Below are positions 36,858 to 48,605 of a stretch of 64,000 bases of DNA, in pieces; within the stretch, counting starts at the first letter, position 1; each line of letters starts with the position of its first letter. Source of the stretch: Gloeopeniophorella convolvens (Eukaryota > Basidiomycota > Agaricomycetes > Russulales); contig WTXD01000004.1 of assembly GCA_022496205.1 (NCBI GenBank), positions 992,001 to 1,056,000 on the forward strand, in the 5' to 3' direction. The notes below the pieces were generated by a model, which was given only the letters and a program-made list of their open reading frames with translations, made no database searches and was not told where the DNA came from. Both the position numbers and the translations under genes were made by a program.

Positions 36858-38413
36858 ATGCAGGCTTCCAACCCGCTCACCCTTGCTCTCCAGCGCGCCC
36901 ATGCGTCGCGGGCAAAGCGTGGAATGCCCTTCACTGACCTGACCACACCCATTCCTTCTTTTGCTCCCGATCTTTTCTCGAATGACTACCTTTCCATCGC
37001 GTCCAACCCCGCCCTCCGTGTCGACTTCCTCCGAAAGGTCAACGGCACCTTGAACCTCTTTGGCTCGCGCGGATCCCGCATGGTCGCCGGCAACACGCCA
37101 GAACACATCGCGCTCGAGAACCGTATGCAGCGCTTCTTCGACGCGCCGGCAGCCCTCCTCTTCAACTCTGGCTACGACGCGAATATCGCGTTCTTTTGCT
37201 CCGTGCCGCAGGAGGGCGACGCTATCCTTTGCGACGAGCTCGTGCACGCGTCGTGTCGTGACGGCATGGCCACGTCGCGCGCGCGCAGAGCCGTGTACCC
37301 GTTCTCACACAATTCAGTATCCGCATTCGAGTCGGCGCTCTCAGACATCCTCGACCAGCATCCGCAAATCGCTGCCGGCAAGTCGACGCTCTTCGTCGCA
37401 GTCGAGAGTCTCTATAGCATGGACGGTGACTTCTGTCCACTCGAAGAGATCATATCGGTGCTCGACGAACGCGTTCCCGCAGGATGTGCGCACATCGTTG
37501 TGGACGAGGCGCATTCCACGGGCATCTACGGCCCCCAAGGACGCGGCTTTGTGGCGGAGCTTGGTTTCCAGGACCGAGTGCAGACGGTGCTTCACACATT
37601 TGGCAAGGCCCGAGGCTTGACAGGAGGTACGCGAGCCATTCATCGCTCTGGTGCGCGTTGGGCAACGTGAGCTAATCTTCTGCATTGTGTCCTCTTCAGC
37701 CGTCCTCTTGACATCGCCAATCGTGCGGTCCTACCTCATCAACTACTCGCGACCGTTCATCTTCTCCACATCACTCCCGCATATCAACCTCATTGCTATT
37801 GACTCTTCGTTCTCCGCGATCGAGGGTCCTCTGGGCGATCAGGTATGTTGCTGCGTCTATACCGTAATCTCATCTGCTAACATGTGTACGTCAGCTGCGC
37901 GGGCGACTCCACTACCTTTCAACATTCTTCGGCGACCTGCTGCTCAACGTCGTTGAGCAGGTGCCCTCAAGCATTCTGCGCCTCCCGGAATCCCATCTGC
38001 AGACCAGCGCACTACCCGTGCCGACGCCCATCTTCCCCGTGATCACTTCGCGTCCACTCGCGCTCGCGGCCTTCCTGCAGGCGAAGGGCTACGCCGCGCA
38101 GCCCGTCCCGTACCCGGCCGTCCCGCGCGGGCAGGAGCGCATACGCGTCGTCGTGCACTCGGACAACACCGAGGCGGACCTGCGCGAGTTCGCTGGGCTG
38201 CTGTTGCAGTGGGCACGTGAGCAGCCGCCGCCGAAGCGCGAGGAGGACGAGTACGCGCGGCGCACGGCGAAGGAGGCGCAGAGCGCGCACATGCACGAGC
38301 TGCTCGTCGCGCGCTACGGCGTGCGCGCGTACTACAGCAGCTTCTTCAGCCCGCGCTACATCGTCAAGACGATCCGGCGCACGTTCCTAGGCTTCCTTGG
38401 CAAGTCCAAGTAG
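36858..38413 (+). CDS. 8-amino-7-oxononanoate (KAPA) synthase-like PLP enzyme
   Basis: Exons 36858-37626, 37700-37842, 37895-38413; 476 residues. Fold-type I alpha-oxoamine synthase landmarks: FSNDYLSIASNP, GSRGSRMVAGNTPEHIALE, LFNSGYDANIAF, CDELVHAS, VESLYSMDGDFCPL, VVDEAHSTGIYGPQGRG and the Schiff-base lysine in HTFGKARG. KAPA synthase condenses pimeloyl-CoA/ACP with alanine in biotin synthesis. Fungal relatives of this type may act on other acyl-CoAs, so the substrate is open. Compared with bacterial BioF (about 385 residues) it carries a C-terminal extension of roughly 80 residues, charged and then ending in an aromatic-basic tail (YYSSFFSPRYIVKTIRRTF). No BioA, BioD or BioB gene is nearby. 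Confidence 0.88.
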
Positions 38414-38510
38414 GAGTCCCGACTAACTTATTCCCTTCGCGTATCGTTTTCTTGTTTATTTCTTGGTCATTCAATCGTGCTCCCTGTCTCCATTGTCTTG
38501 ATACCACACA

Positions 38511-38512
<2 letters not shown>

Positions 38513-38542
<30 letters not shown>
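38513..38542. repeat. (CT)15 microsatellite
   Basis: Uninterrupted CT dinucleotide run about 100 bases past the stop of the KAPA-synthase-like gene, probably in or near its 3' UTR. Confidence 0.95.
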
Positions 38543-38544
<2 letters not shown>

Positions 38545-41500
38545 CTTACCCAGGCTACCCTCGTTACTAAACCGATGTATTATTTCCGCTTGAACTTAGT
38601 TTTTCGATACTTAAGTAGGTATAGGTTAGCTTTCTTGCATGGCAGGACCGTGCCGCGCGCTCAGGTGCCTGTAAATACCACGAGACGCGTCTCTCGAAAT
38701 CTGTTTCATGTGGCCGCTCAGCGCTGCAAACTTCTTGGACCTCTTTGAACTCTTCGGGTACACTGCGCTCCGAGCGCTACGTGAGAACCGTCTCACGGTA
38801 CGCGCAGCAGGGACTGGCCACCTAGTGGCGATGACGGAGGCGCCAGCGAGGTCTTCCCGAATCGGATCGGAGAAGCTTGGTCCATGTATAGGCACAATCA
38901 TAACTGGACCAGTCGCGTCGCATGCGGTATTCGTATGTCCTCTGTGAAAGCGCGCGCTATGGGGACCCGTTCACTGGCGTGCGCGGTGACCACGAAGCTG
39001 TGGCAAGGACCCGAGCGCCATTTCCGAAGCTACAGCGCGCAGGTACATATACATCCTGACATGATGCCATTCTAGGATCATCGCGCCCGCCGTAATTGCA
39101 CAAGGCGCTCGCTTGCCGGCGTCCAGCAACCAGCGCCGGGCTTCTCCCGCGGCGCTCGTGCGTGCTGCGCAGCTCGGACCCCCGCGATGACCGAAGCTCG
39201 CCGTGCGATGCGGCGCCGAGGAAGCACAGGCCAATCTGGGACAGCTGCGAAGCGCTGCATCACTCATCGCAGTGCACATCGGAGTGGTGTCTATTGGTGC
39301 GGCTCGAGCACGTCCTGAGCGGACCACCCAAGCGAGACGGTTGCTGTACGCCACACGGCAGGAGCGAGAGCGCGCGTCTGACACGGCGCCCCGGAAGCGC
39401 TGCTTCAATGCAATTGCTAGCCGGAACCATGATCACGTCGCTTGCGGACCACATTTCAGCTGGAAGGGCAGCTCTTCTCGCCCTGGCGGCCTGTTTCCAC
39501 GTCTACGTGAAACATGGCATGACAGGGATTCAATATTGGAGCCTAGCCTGCGGACTTCTCCTGCGCGGCGACCCGGATTCCGCGGCGGCGGGTAGCTCCT
39601 GAATCGCAAGGGGAGACGTCAGTGCCCCCTGGACTTACTCTGGACCTGCTACTGCAATCGAAGACGGTCGATGACAAACTTGGATAGTCGGTCCAAGATG
39701 GCGTACAAGGAAACAGGACCAGGACGACTTCTTCTGTCCCAGTGGTGCGCAGATTGCGCCGAGCAAGATACATGCGATCGTGACGCAAACTTGGGTGCGT
39801 GGCAATATTGAAGTGCCCCATGCAGGCAAGACTCGGCCTTGACGATACTGGCCTCCGTCAGCCGATATCGCGCAGCTGGATGTGGAAGCTCGGGAGAAAG
39901 TTCAGGACCTGGCACCATATGTCGCTCTTACTTCCATTGTCCGTTTCGCCCTTCAAAAACCGATCCCCGATTGCATAACCCATGGCTTTCAGCGGGCAGC
40001 TCTCCCTTCTGTCAACAGTCAGATATACAATGTCATATTTTCTAAACATACCCGTATGTATGTCCGGAGAATTGCTAGGACGATCTATGATGACAATTCG
40101 TCAGTGCTGTGTTCAATCTACACTTCCTAGGATACCGACGAGGAGGCGCGTGGCACGAACTGGCACGAATTTGGCGCGTCGTACTTCGGAAGACGCCTCT
40201 AGGGGATCCAAGAGCTGACATATCCAAATTTACGGCCCCATTGCGAGCGGTCCAGGGGCTCCGAGCTTCCGCGGGCTGTAACTCCCAGAGCAACTCGCGA
40301 TGCCGCGCAGTGGATCGCGCTCGCAGTCGAAGCAGGTGGACTGCCATTCGCACCGGCGTGCGCTCGGACGCCACTTGGGCGTGTGATTGCCTGATTGCGG
40401 GACCATGCAGCGCCGGCGCAGAACCCCCGGCCAAGCACACTCACACGGCGTCGAGATGGCCTAGGGCCTGGCACCGAGCAGCGGCCACGTCCCGCGTTCT
40501 CTCCATTGCGCAGCTGCATTGCCATGCACGCGTGCGCCTCGTGCGAGCGGGGCCCCTGTGCAGAGGCGGAGCGGAGCGATGCGCGGTAAAAGGCCCGCCG
40601 CGCGGTGACTCGAGCGGTGCGAATGACGCGGCCGCACTTTCTCCAACCCAACACCTTCATCACAGAATCACAGACCACCCTCGTGAGGAGCCATGCACGG
40701 GCTTCCGTTGCCTGAGGCGGGCTTGTTGGTCCGCAGTATGTCCCCTGATCACGGCGCACTAGAGAATCCGCACCACCTCCTGACGAAATCTTGCCCACCT
40801 CGGCTTCGCGTGCCTGCTCCCCAGGGCGGTCAAAGGAAGAAAACCTAAGAAATCCCGGAAGAAGCAGCAGGACGGAAGCACCGGATAGGCATATATGGAC
40901 CGATCCCTCCTTTGCCAGGTCGCCTCGCATTCAGGGTGTAGGATGACGCGAAAAAAACAAACACAAAACCCACGATGCTCACGACCGACGGAACCGGCAC
41001 CATATGGGGCCTGGCTGCACCGGTCCTCCTGAGGACCCAAGTACCCATAGTGGACACATCCACTTGACCAGCCAAGGACGAATTGATCGCAATCGGGTTT
41101 GCGTTACGACACAGCCGCTCTGCGGCTTTTCCACATTCTCCTCGAAATGGGTTCCCGGTCTCCGAGCTCGCTGGGTGCTCCCCTGATCCATGCGGTGGCA
41201 CACCACCGCACGCTCCTATGCAAGGAACCCGGCTTCACGCGCCCGTTAATTCGATCTCGCGGTCAAAGGAAGAAAGTCAGCAGCGCAGCTCGGTACCGGC
41301 AGGTCCCGGCGAGGCTTTGTCAGACGCAAGATGGCGCGGAGGAACTTGGAGGAACGGGTTGGGCGTCGGTACTTACTTACCACACCTGCACGGCTTGGCC
41401 CTAACCAAACTCGGGGATGGCGATGGGCCTCAAGGACCAGTTGTTCGTGCTTCTCGGTACTCGGCCAACAGAACGGCAGTCCTGCGTCACTACGATCTGC

Positions 41501-42722
41501 TCTAGGAAATGATGCTCGGCCGGGCTTTGCAATGCTGCGGCTCCACCTTCCCTCACCCTCACCAGCACCCCCAAAGATCGTCGCGGGGCGGGGTCTCCAA
41601 TACGGGCAGTGCGACGACCGGTGATGAACAACCCTCCTTCGCCACGCGCTACGTCAACAGCTGCCTTTAACAAACGAGGCAAACATCTGCATCAACGCCC
41701 GATGGGGTCGATAACTGCACTCGGTACAGTCTTCGATCTAGGAAGGATATAGAACGCAGAACTTGATCAAGCAGAACGAGTTGATCAACTAGATTTCATC
41801 TGTGCACTAGTTTGTTGACTCGAGCCCAAGCGCAACTCGAACTCGCCACGACGAACACCGAGGGGCCGGTGGAGACACATCCTGCCTGACATGCGTCGCG
41901 GGCCCGCCGACCCGTAGATCGTTTATGCGGGGAAGACCCTGGGAGGCCTCCCCGCCCAAGCTCTGCGACGGCTCGTATGAAGTGCCGTGACCATGTGTAT
42001 CCGGGCACTGCGCTTCCGACATCTAATCAAAAGGCCCTGCCAGACCCGCTCCATCATCTTGGCGGTCCACGTGCATGATCTCTGTGCTGCCCCGATGCGT
42101 GCTGTCCTGGCTCGCAACCTCGTCCACCCCGACGCTGCATGCACAGCTACACAGTCATCATCGATATCTCTTCCTTAACTTAGTCCGACTCGCGGCCTCG
42201 GTCGCCCGGCTTCATCGCCCCTGTGCCCAGTCCGATCCCAGTACTGCGCGACGACCCGTCTCGGACGCCAAAACCGTCCGTGTACCACTTATCACTTGAA
42301 GCTTGACGGCCGACTTGACCCGTTGATTGTCCCCTCGCGGGTGCAGCCTGTGCATACGGGACGAGCTAGCGAGACGGCTTCGGCTTGTCTTCTGTTTCTG
42401 TTACCCTTGTCCATGCACATGCGCACAGAACTACGTCTCGTCCCAGGATCATCATGATGGCACGCTCCCCACGTACCCGACGCATCTGACCGCCTTGGTG
42501 GGGTGTCCGTGCAACCCGACTGCAATACGAATCACGGCCCCTGTGCACGCAGACCCGGCCAACACGACGCCCCCACAGTGCGCGCCGACTCCACCCTTCG
42601 CGGCTGCAGAAGACCCGGCCGACCCGTCGACGGATCGCGGAGGCGTGATCCCAGATCTGCCGTGCCGGCGTTGCGACGGCGGCCCAGCTGAGGAACTGAA
42701 CTTGTGTGCGATCCGGGATCTC

Positions 42723-43123
42723 CTCAGGCTCGGAGCAGGAGGCTGTACTCCACGCTGTGTCCGACGGGCCCCTGCGCACGGCCCCGGCACAGCGCGGCCC
42801 CCGCGACCCCAGCCCGATCCTGACCCCGCAGCTCGTCGCGGACGCCAACGGCGGACACCACCCTCCATCGAGTATACGTGCCGACTCTGCCTGTCGAGTG
42901 TCCTCTCGCGGTTACACATCAAATGCGGAACAGGCGCATCGCGCGGTGGGGCCCGCCACGCCCCGGTAGCACGCTGCCGCCCCTGAGGCCTGAGTACTGG
43001 GTACTGGGTGCTGGGTACTTACGTGCACACGGGCACCGAATCGGAGACGGTACGGGCTGTCGCGCTCTGCGGATCGCGGAGCCTCAGGCTCGGAGCAGGC
43101 CATACTCCATGCTGCGTCCAACG
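42723..43123. repeat. Diverged direct repeat, 360-base period
   Basis: The 17-mer CTCAGGCTCGGAGCAGG occurs at 42723-42739 and again at 43083-43099. Each copy is followed by a TACTCCA-GCTG-GTCC-ACG block (42746-42766 and 43103-43123) with three mismatches. The sequence between the copies is not obviously coding. Confidence 0.75.
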
Positions 43124-43992
43124 CAGCTCTACGGCGCTCGCGCACGCGTCTGGGCTGTCAATGTGTCTGGTGACTCTCCTGTTGCAATGCCCTGCCCGCT
43201 GGCCGGTGGTACTACGTCTCGCGTTTCTGGTGTGAGTACCGTCGCAGTCGACAGCCCTCGCTCGCGGACCGCAAACACTGCCCCGTGCTGCACCTATCGC
43301 TCTCGGCCACGCTTCCGCACTCTATGTCTGTACTGTGCTGGTGGTTAACATTTGTCTCGCCTGTCCCGATTCAAACACTACCGTCAAAACCGGGCGCCGG
43401 TCTGACAGAGTCCAGCAGAGTCGAAGCTGCCGCGGCACACACACCAGCCGGGCTGCACTCTGCCAGCTCAGTGGCTCTTCGCCGGCGCCATGGATCCATG
43501 CCGCACAGTGTGCACTGCACCACAGCGGGCGAGCTGGAGCCCCCGCCCCCGCCCCGCGGCGCACCGGCACCGGCACGCGCGGATGCATCGGACAGACTTG
43601 TCTGGTGCCGCGCCGCGCCCCTGAAGCTCCTGCTTGCGTCCGGGACCGAAGAGCGCACGAACCCTTGTGGGCCCAGCAGGGGTCTGACCTGACGGACGTA
43701 GCGTGCGATCGCCGGGAGGTGGTGTGCGACGGGGACGGGCGCGCGGGTCGTGTCGGATCGATACAAGGCCATGTACAGCTTGAAAGACGCCGACAGAGAA
43801 ATAAGAACTCGATGCAATCGAACTCGGGGTGCACCACAACTAAAGCGGATGCGGCGCCAAAAAAGTACAATGGGAAGCGGCGGGCGAATTAAGATGGCCA
43901 AAGCCAAGGTGGGAAGTGAGTATGGTGTAGCCGAAAAGTAAGACAGCGACGAGCACGAGCAGACAAACACATGGGTATTGGGGTGGGGCGCA

Positions 43993-45006
43993 CTACACGG
44001 CCCCGCTGAGCACGCTGACGCCCTTGAGGATGTCCACGCCGGCGCGCATGAGCGCCGCGCCCGTCGGCAGGCGGAACCCGCCTCCGGTCGCCAGTCGTGG
44101 GCTCCCGCGCGGGCTGCCCGGGGCAGCTGCGATGCGTGGCGCCGGTGGGGCGATGTACACGGTGGGCGGCGTCGGCGGGAGCGGCGACGGCGGCGCGGAG
44201 TCGAGCAGGTCGTCCGTCGACGGGTTCGCGCTCGGGATCGGGGAGAGCGCGGGCGGCGTCGGGTCGTCGTCGTCGTAGTCACCATCCGCCGCGGCGGGCA
44301 CCGCGGCGCGCCCTGCCCTGTCCGCCTCGTCGACTGTCACGGCCGCGAACGCCGTGACAGGCGCGTCTGCGTCAGGGGCGGGCACGGACCACTGGATCGC
44401 GCCGGGGCTGCCGACGCGCGCGAGGGCGTGCGGCGCGCAGGGGACGTGCGGGTGCGGGTGCGGGTAGTCCGCGCTGGCGCTGCGGCGGCGGCGGGCGGCG
44501 CGGGTGAACTTTTCGGTCCAGTTTGCGCCCTGCTCGAGCGCGTCTTCGGTTGCGGGGTAGCAGTCTGGGCAGCATGGGCGCAGGGGGACGGTTGTGGGTG
44601 GGAGGAGCGGGAGCGAGGGGCGGCGGGCGCGGGCGCGCGGGGTGGCGGTTAGGGAGGGGTGGCGGTGGATCGGGGGTGCGGGTGCGGGTGCGGGTGCGGG
44701 TGCGGTGGGGGGCGGGCTCTCTTCTGAGGCGGTGGAGTGTTTTCTGGAGAGGCTGTGTTATGGGGTTGGTCAGCGGGGCACGGGAGGGGTGTGGTAGGGT
44801 ACGCACGCGGGTCTTGGGAATGTGGGGGAAGTGGGTGGATCGGTATCGGAGGTGGGGGAACGCGGTGCGCGCTCGTGGGAGTGGCGGCGCTTGAAGATGA
44901 GGGAGGAGGAGCGAGCGATGAGGTTGGGGACGCGGGAGCGGGGGAGGGGCTCGGGGATGAGGACGCAGGCGTCGTTGAAGTGGACGGCGCGGGATGGGGA
45001 CAGCAT
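43993..45006 (-). CDS. Hypothetical Pro/Ala-rich fungal protein
   Basis: Two minus-strand exons, 44807-45006 and 43993-44752, 319 residues; phase 2 splice (GTGCGT donor, ACACAG acceptor) closes. I do not recognise a family. The first 45 residues (MLSPSRAVHFNDACVLIPEPLPRSR...) look conserved in style. A low-complexity region with an Ala-Pro dipeptide repeat follows, then a compact segment RPCCPDCYPATEDALEQGANWTEKFTR with three cysteines and two tryptophan-class residues, an HPHPHPH run, an acidic DYDDDD stretch and a glycine-rich end. It is supported by frame continuity over about 950 bases and a clean intron, not by homology. No signal peptide or membrane segment is seen. Confidence 0.6.
44672..44716 (+). 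other. G-quadruplex-prone GGGTGC tandem run
   Basis: Plus strand reads five to six G-runs of three or more separated by TGC, then a G6 run. It lies inside the coding region of the hypothetical protein at 43993-45006, where the other strand encodes the Ala-Pro repeat. Confidence 0.7.
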
Positions 45007-45581
45007 GTCGAGTGGGTGGGTCAGAGCGACGGGGACATTGGATCAGTTGCCAGCTGGGCGGGCGGAGGGCGGCCGCGGTCGATCGCGCTTTGCGGGGGTG
45101 GCGGTGCCTTTCTCGGTCCCGCCCCGGCTCCCCCAAGGCTCAGCGCCTCTCCGCGCCCCTCAGCGCCCCCCTCAGCTCGTCCGCTGACCATCCGCGTCTG
45201 ATTCTGACGTCGTCCGACAGACGCGCGATGTGCAGCTTCATTGATTCGAGTGAACCTCCCCGCTTTGTCATTTAGCGGCCTTGTTTCAAGCCCGCGTCAT
45301 TCAGCCCGCCTCCCGCCTCGCGTTGCACAACGCCCCCGGACGCCTCGCTACGTACCGCGTCATGCGACCCTCGCAGGATGAGCTCCGTGCACGCCGCCCG
45401 CGCGCGTGCACGAGGGCTCCGACTCGGTCGTCCCACTGACTGATCCGGCACGGCAAACCACTGGTCCGGCCCTTCGCCCATTGCATGTGACACGGCGCAC
45501 CTGCTCTTAGCTGGCTGCGCCCACCACTCGAATCAACTCACACACGCAACTCACTCACACTCTCCAACTCGACTCACCACC
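45007..45581. promoter_or_regulatory. Divergent promoter region, hypothetical protein / dehydrogenase
   Basis: 575 bases between divergent starts. The right end before 45582 is an A/C-rich CACACGCAACTCACTCACAC-type leader. No TATA box seen. Confidence 0.45.
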
Positions 45582-46896
45582 ATGTCCCAGCGTCTCCAAC
45601 AGGTCGCGAACCACCTCTCCGCCAACCACTCCCGCGCCTCCTCGACGGCGAGGTCGCCATCATCACCGGTGCGTGTGCCCCCCTTTCAGCTAGCACCCAT
45701 GGCGCTCCGCGCCCACCTCATTTCACATCCCCGCAGGCGCCGCGCAGGTACGTTCGCTGCTCCTCGCCCCGCCATCCCCGTATGGGCGGCCCCGACGCTG
45801 AACGCCGCGTCATGCGCACAGGGCATCGGCCGGAGCGCCGCGCTCCTCTTTGCCAAGGAGGGCGCAAAGGTCGTCGTCAGCGAGTGCGTGACCCGCTCCG
45901 CGTGAGCGGTATCGGGTGCTGACGGGCGTGGTGTGCAGCCTGGACGAGGCCAAGGCGCAGGCCGTCGTCGACGAGATCAAGGCGGCCGGTGGCGACGCCA
46001 TCGCCGTGGGCGGCGACGTCGGCGCGGAGGACTTTCCCGCCAAGATCCTCGACGCGACGATCAAGTGCGTGCCCCGCGTCTCCTCTCCTTCATCCTCCCC
46101 CGCCTGACCCGCCGTCCTCCGCAGGCGCTACGGCAAGCTGAACCACATCGTGAACAACGGTGTGTCCCGCCTACCCAAGAGTGTCTGTATGTGCTGACAC
46201 CCCGCAGCCGGCTTCACGTACGACCGCATGCTGCACACGATGCCGGACGACGCGTGGGACCTGATCCAGAACATTCACGTCCGCGCGCCGTTCCGGCTCA
46301 TCCGCGCGGCCGCGCCGCTCCTGCGCATCAAGGACGGCGCGCGCGAGAACCGCAGCATCATCAACGTCTCGAGCACCTCGGGCCTGCACGGCAACGTCGG
46401 CCAGGCCAACTACGCCGCGGCCAAGGCCGCGCTCACCGGCTTCACCAAGACCATCGCCAAGGAGTGGGGCGTCTTTGGCGTGCGCGCCAACACCATCGCG
46501 TTTGGCTACATCCTCACCCGGTGCGCGCGCCGCTGCTTCCTCGCTCGTGGAGACTGACGGTAGTGCGGTGCGGGCAGGCTGACGGCAGCAAAGGAGGACG
46601 GCGCGGCGATCGAGATTGGCGGGAAGAAGGTCGCGCTGGGTATTCCGGGCGCAAAGCCCGCGGCGCCGAGCAACGCGGCGCCGGGCGCGGTCGACCCCAA
46701 GGCGTTCCCGCTCATCCCGCTCGCCCGCGCGGGCACCGCGGACGAGGCGGCCTCCGCCATGCTCTTGTGCGTGCCTACCCTGCTTCTGGCTTTCGCTTCT
46801 GTGTGCTGACGGGTGGACTTTGCGTGGGGCAGCCTGGCGTCGCCGCTTGCGTCGTATGTCACGGGCCACACGCTCGAGGTCACCGGCGGGCGATGA
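45582..46896 (+). CDS. Short-chain dehydrogenase/reductase (FabG-like), one apparent 1-base loss
   Basis: Exons 45582-45668, 45737-45747 (11-base micro-exon), 45822-45883, 45939-46064, 46125-46159, 46208-46520, 46578-46766, 46833-46896; 295 residues once one base near 45636-45641 is restored. Classical SDR landmarks: GEVAIITG-AAQGIGRSAALLF (TGxxxGIG cofactor loop built across the micro-exon), NHIVNNAGF, INVSSTSG (catalytic Ser), NYAAAKAAL (YxxxK) and a C terminus VTGHTLEVTGG. It is NAD(P)H-dependent; substrate unknown, closest in style to 3-oxoacyl-ACP reductases. A 35-residue insert rich in Ala/Pro/Gly (exon 7) precedes the C terminus. From the ATG, the first exon reads out of frame with the cofactor strand, which is the reason for proposing the lost base. 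Confidence 0.87.
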
Positions 46897-47137
46897 GTGG
46901 AGATCAAGTGCCCGGGTTTCTGGTATTGGTATTGCAGGGTGGTGGAGCTAATACAATTTTTTTTACGACTGGTGATGCAATGCGACGAGCCGTGTCTGCC
47001 CATGGAGCCATGATCCCGATCCGGACGTGTGTGGGCACGCTTCCCCGCCAACGTCCAACGTCCAATGGCCCCTCGCGACCCACCCAAACGCCTACCCTAG
47101 CGAAGACCTAGGACAGCGACGCCGGCAGCTCACGCGC

Positions 47138-48480
47138 TCACACCGCGTCGGCGTCGGCGGGGGAATCAAGCGCAGGCGCAGGCGCGGGCGGGAAGCGGCT
47201 CTCCATGCCCATCCGCGCGACCGTCTCGATCTCCGCCTCGCTCAGCCCGAGCCCAAGCGGCGGCGGCGCCATCAGCAGCGCGTACTCGCCCAGGAGCGAC
47301 GTGCGGAACGGCAGGATGTCGTCCGTCTGTCGCGCGCGCGCACGCGCACGCGCACGCGCGTCAGGGTCACGCTAAACTGTACCTAATGGCAGCACGGGGG
47401 ACGCACGCAGATCGCGATGGGGTGGTTCCGCGCGAGGTAGTACCGGATGTGGTGGTCCTCGAGCCGCTGCACGGTCTTGCACCTGTCCCGCGCACCCACA
47501 TAAGTCAGTCAGTCGCAGGGAGATAATTAGGGCGCACAGGAGGTTCGACGTGAGGCAGATCTCGACGCACGTCCGCCGCGCGAGCACGAGCGCCTTGGCC
47601 GCGTCGTCCAGGAACGTCGCGTGCCCGAGCCGGTGCGGCGCGCAGCCCAGCAGCACATCGTCTCTGCCGGCGCGTTCTCCGCCGTCTGCGGGCCGTCAGA
47701 TCAGGTCAGGTCAGGCGGCGCAGGGCGGGGCGCGGACCTCGGCGATGTGCAGCGTCACGCCGAGCCCCGCCGCGCGCGCCTCGGCGAACAGCTCGACGAA
47801 CAGCGTCATGTCCCCCACCTGCGCGCGCGTTCAGCCGTCAGCCGCACACATGCGCACGCCGGTCGGGCGCACCGTCGGGTCGCCGCACAGGTCCACGCCG
47901 ACGACGCGCCGGCCCTCCCTGCGCAGCTGCGCCGCGAGCCGCACGACCTCGCACGCCTCGCTCGGCGCCATGCGCCGGTCGACGCTGACCACGAGCGCCG
48001 CGCGCGCGGCGGGGCGCGCCTCGACGGCGCGCAGGACGGCCTCGATGCATGCGCGGCGGGACATGTGCGGCGTCGCGCGCGGGGTCGTGCGGAGTTCGAT
48101 GTAGGCTGCGTCGGGCGGCGCGCCGTCGAGGAAGGCGGCGAGGACGCCGTGCGTGGCGCGCGTGAGGGGCGCGGGGGCGGAGGTGAGCAAGTGGATCGCG
48201 GGGAAGAGGGAGAAGAAGTCGGTGATGGCGTGCAGGGGCGTGCCGGCGCTCGCTTGGAGGCGCGCGAGGCCGGCGGCGATGTCGGTGGTGGTGTCGGAGG
48301 GGAGGGGGTGTGTGCGCGCGCGAGGTCCTGCAGGAGCGGGAGCGGGATGGAGCCGTTGAGGTGCGCGTGCAGCTCGGCTTTGGGGAGGGGCGCGAGAAAG
48401 GCGCGTTGGGCGGGGGTGAGCGCGCGCAGGGCGGCGTCGGCGGGGTGCTCGTGTTGCTCGGCGGGGGCGGGGACACTCAT
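47138..48480 (-). CDS. Adenosine-deaminase-like protein (ADAL / N6-methyl-AMP deaminase type), two apparent 1-base losses
   Basis: Minus-strand exons 47873-48480, 47738-47818, 47538-47685, 47407-47482, 47138-47326; 367 residues if the breaks are restored, close to ADAL proteins (about 355). Metal and catalytic landmarks: KAELHAHLNGSIP (HxH), LHIAE (His and catalytic Glu), HRLGHATF, CLTSNL and the zinc-ligand aspartates ICTDD across the last intron. ADAL enzymes deaminate N6-modified AMP to IMP, clearing modified nucleotides; adenosine is the older assumption. The frame shifts within a C run at about 48303-48308 (before the DTTTDIAAGLARL segment) and near 47660 (before DVLLGCAPHRLGH). The last intron contains a 31-base alternating CG/CA run. 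Confidence 0.87.
47331..47361. repeat. Alternating purine-pyrimidine (CG/CA) tract in ADAL intron
   Basis: Strict alternation of C with G or A for about 30 bases, with four GCGCAC-like units. Such DNA can adopt Z-form under supercoiling. It lies in the intron between 47327 and 47406. Confidence 0.85.
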
Positions 48481-48605
48481 GGCGGCGTGCAGAGGCCGGC
48501 GACTCGGAGATGCAGTGAGCAGCGTGCATGTGTGCTTGGTCAGCGCTCTCGGGAGATGCGATCCGACGCGAGCCACACCTCGCTCGCTCGCTCACCCGCC
48601 CCGCC
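48481..48605. promoter_or_regulatory. Bidirectional promoter, ADAL / GPALPP gene
   Basis: Only 125 bases between the two ATGs. The middle holds CGCTCGCTCGCTC, a short tandem unit. The smallest divergent gap in the window. Confidence 0.6.

Larger units (their letters stand above)
38414..43992. other. 5.6 kb stretch without a recognised gene
   Basis: No frame here shows a recognisable family, phase-consistent exon chain or codon pattern like the flanking genes. Contents I can support: a (CT)15 run at 38513-38542, a diverged direct repeat at 42723/43083, tandem CTGGGTA-like units at about 42990-43019, and a 10-base palindrome GTTGATCAAC at about 41780. Possibly degraded transposon DNA or long regulatory space, but no terminal repeats or transposase remnant were seen. 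Confidence 0.5.

Noticed and set aside
40830..41280. Shared CGGTCAAAGGAAGAAA at about 40826 and 41260 as a repeat
   Set aside because: Only about 16 bases match and flanks do not align, so chance is a fair explanation.
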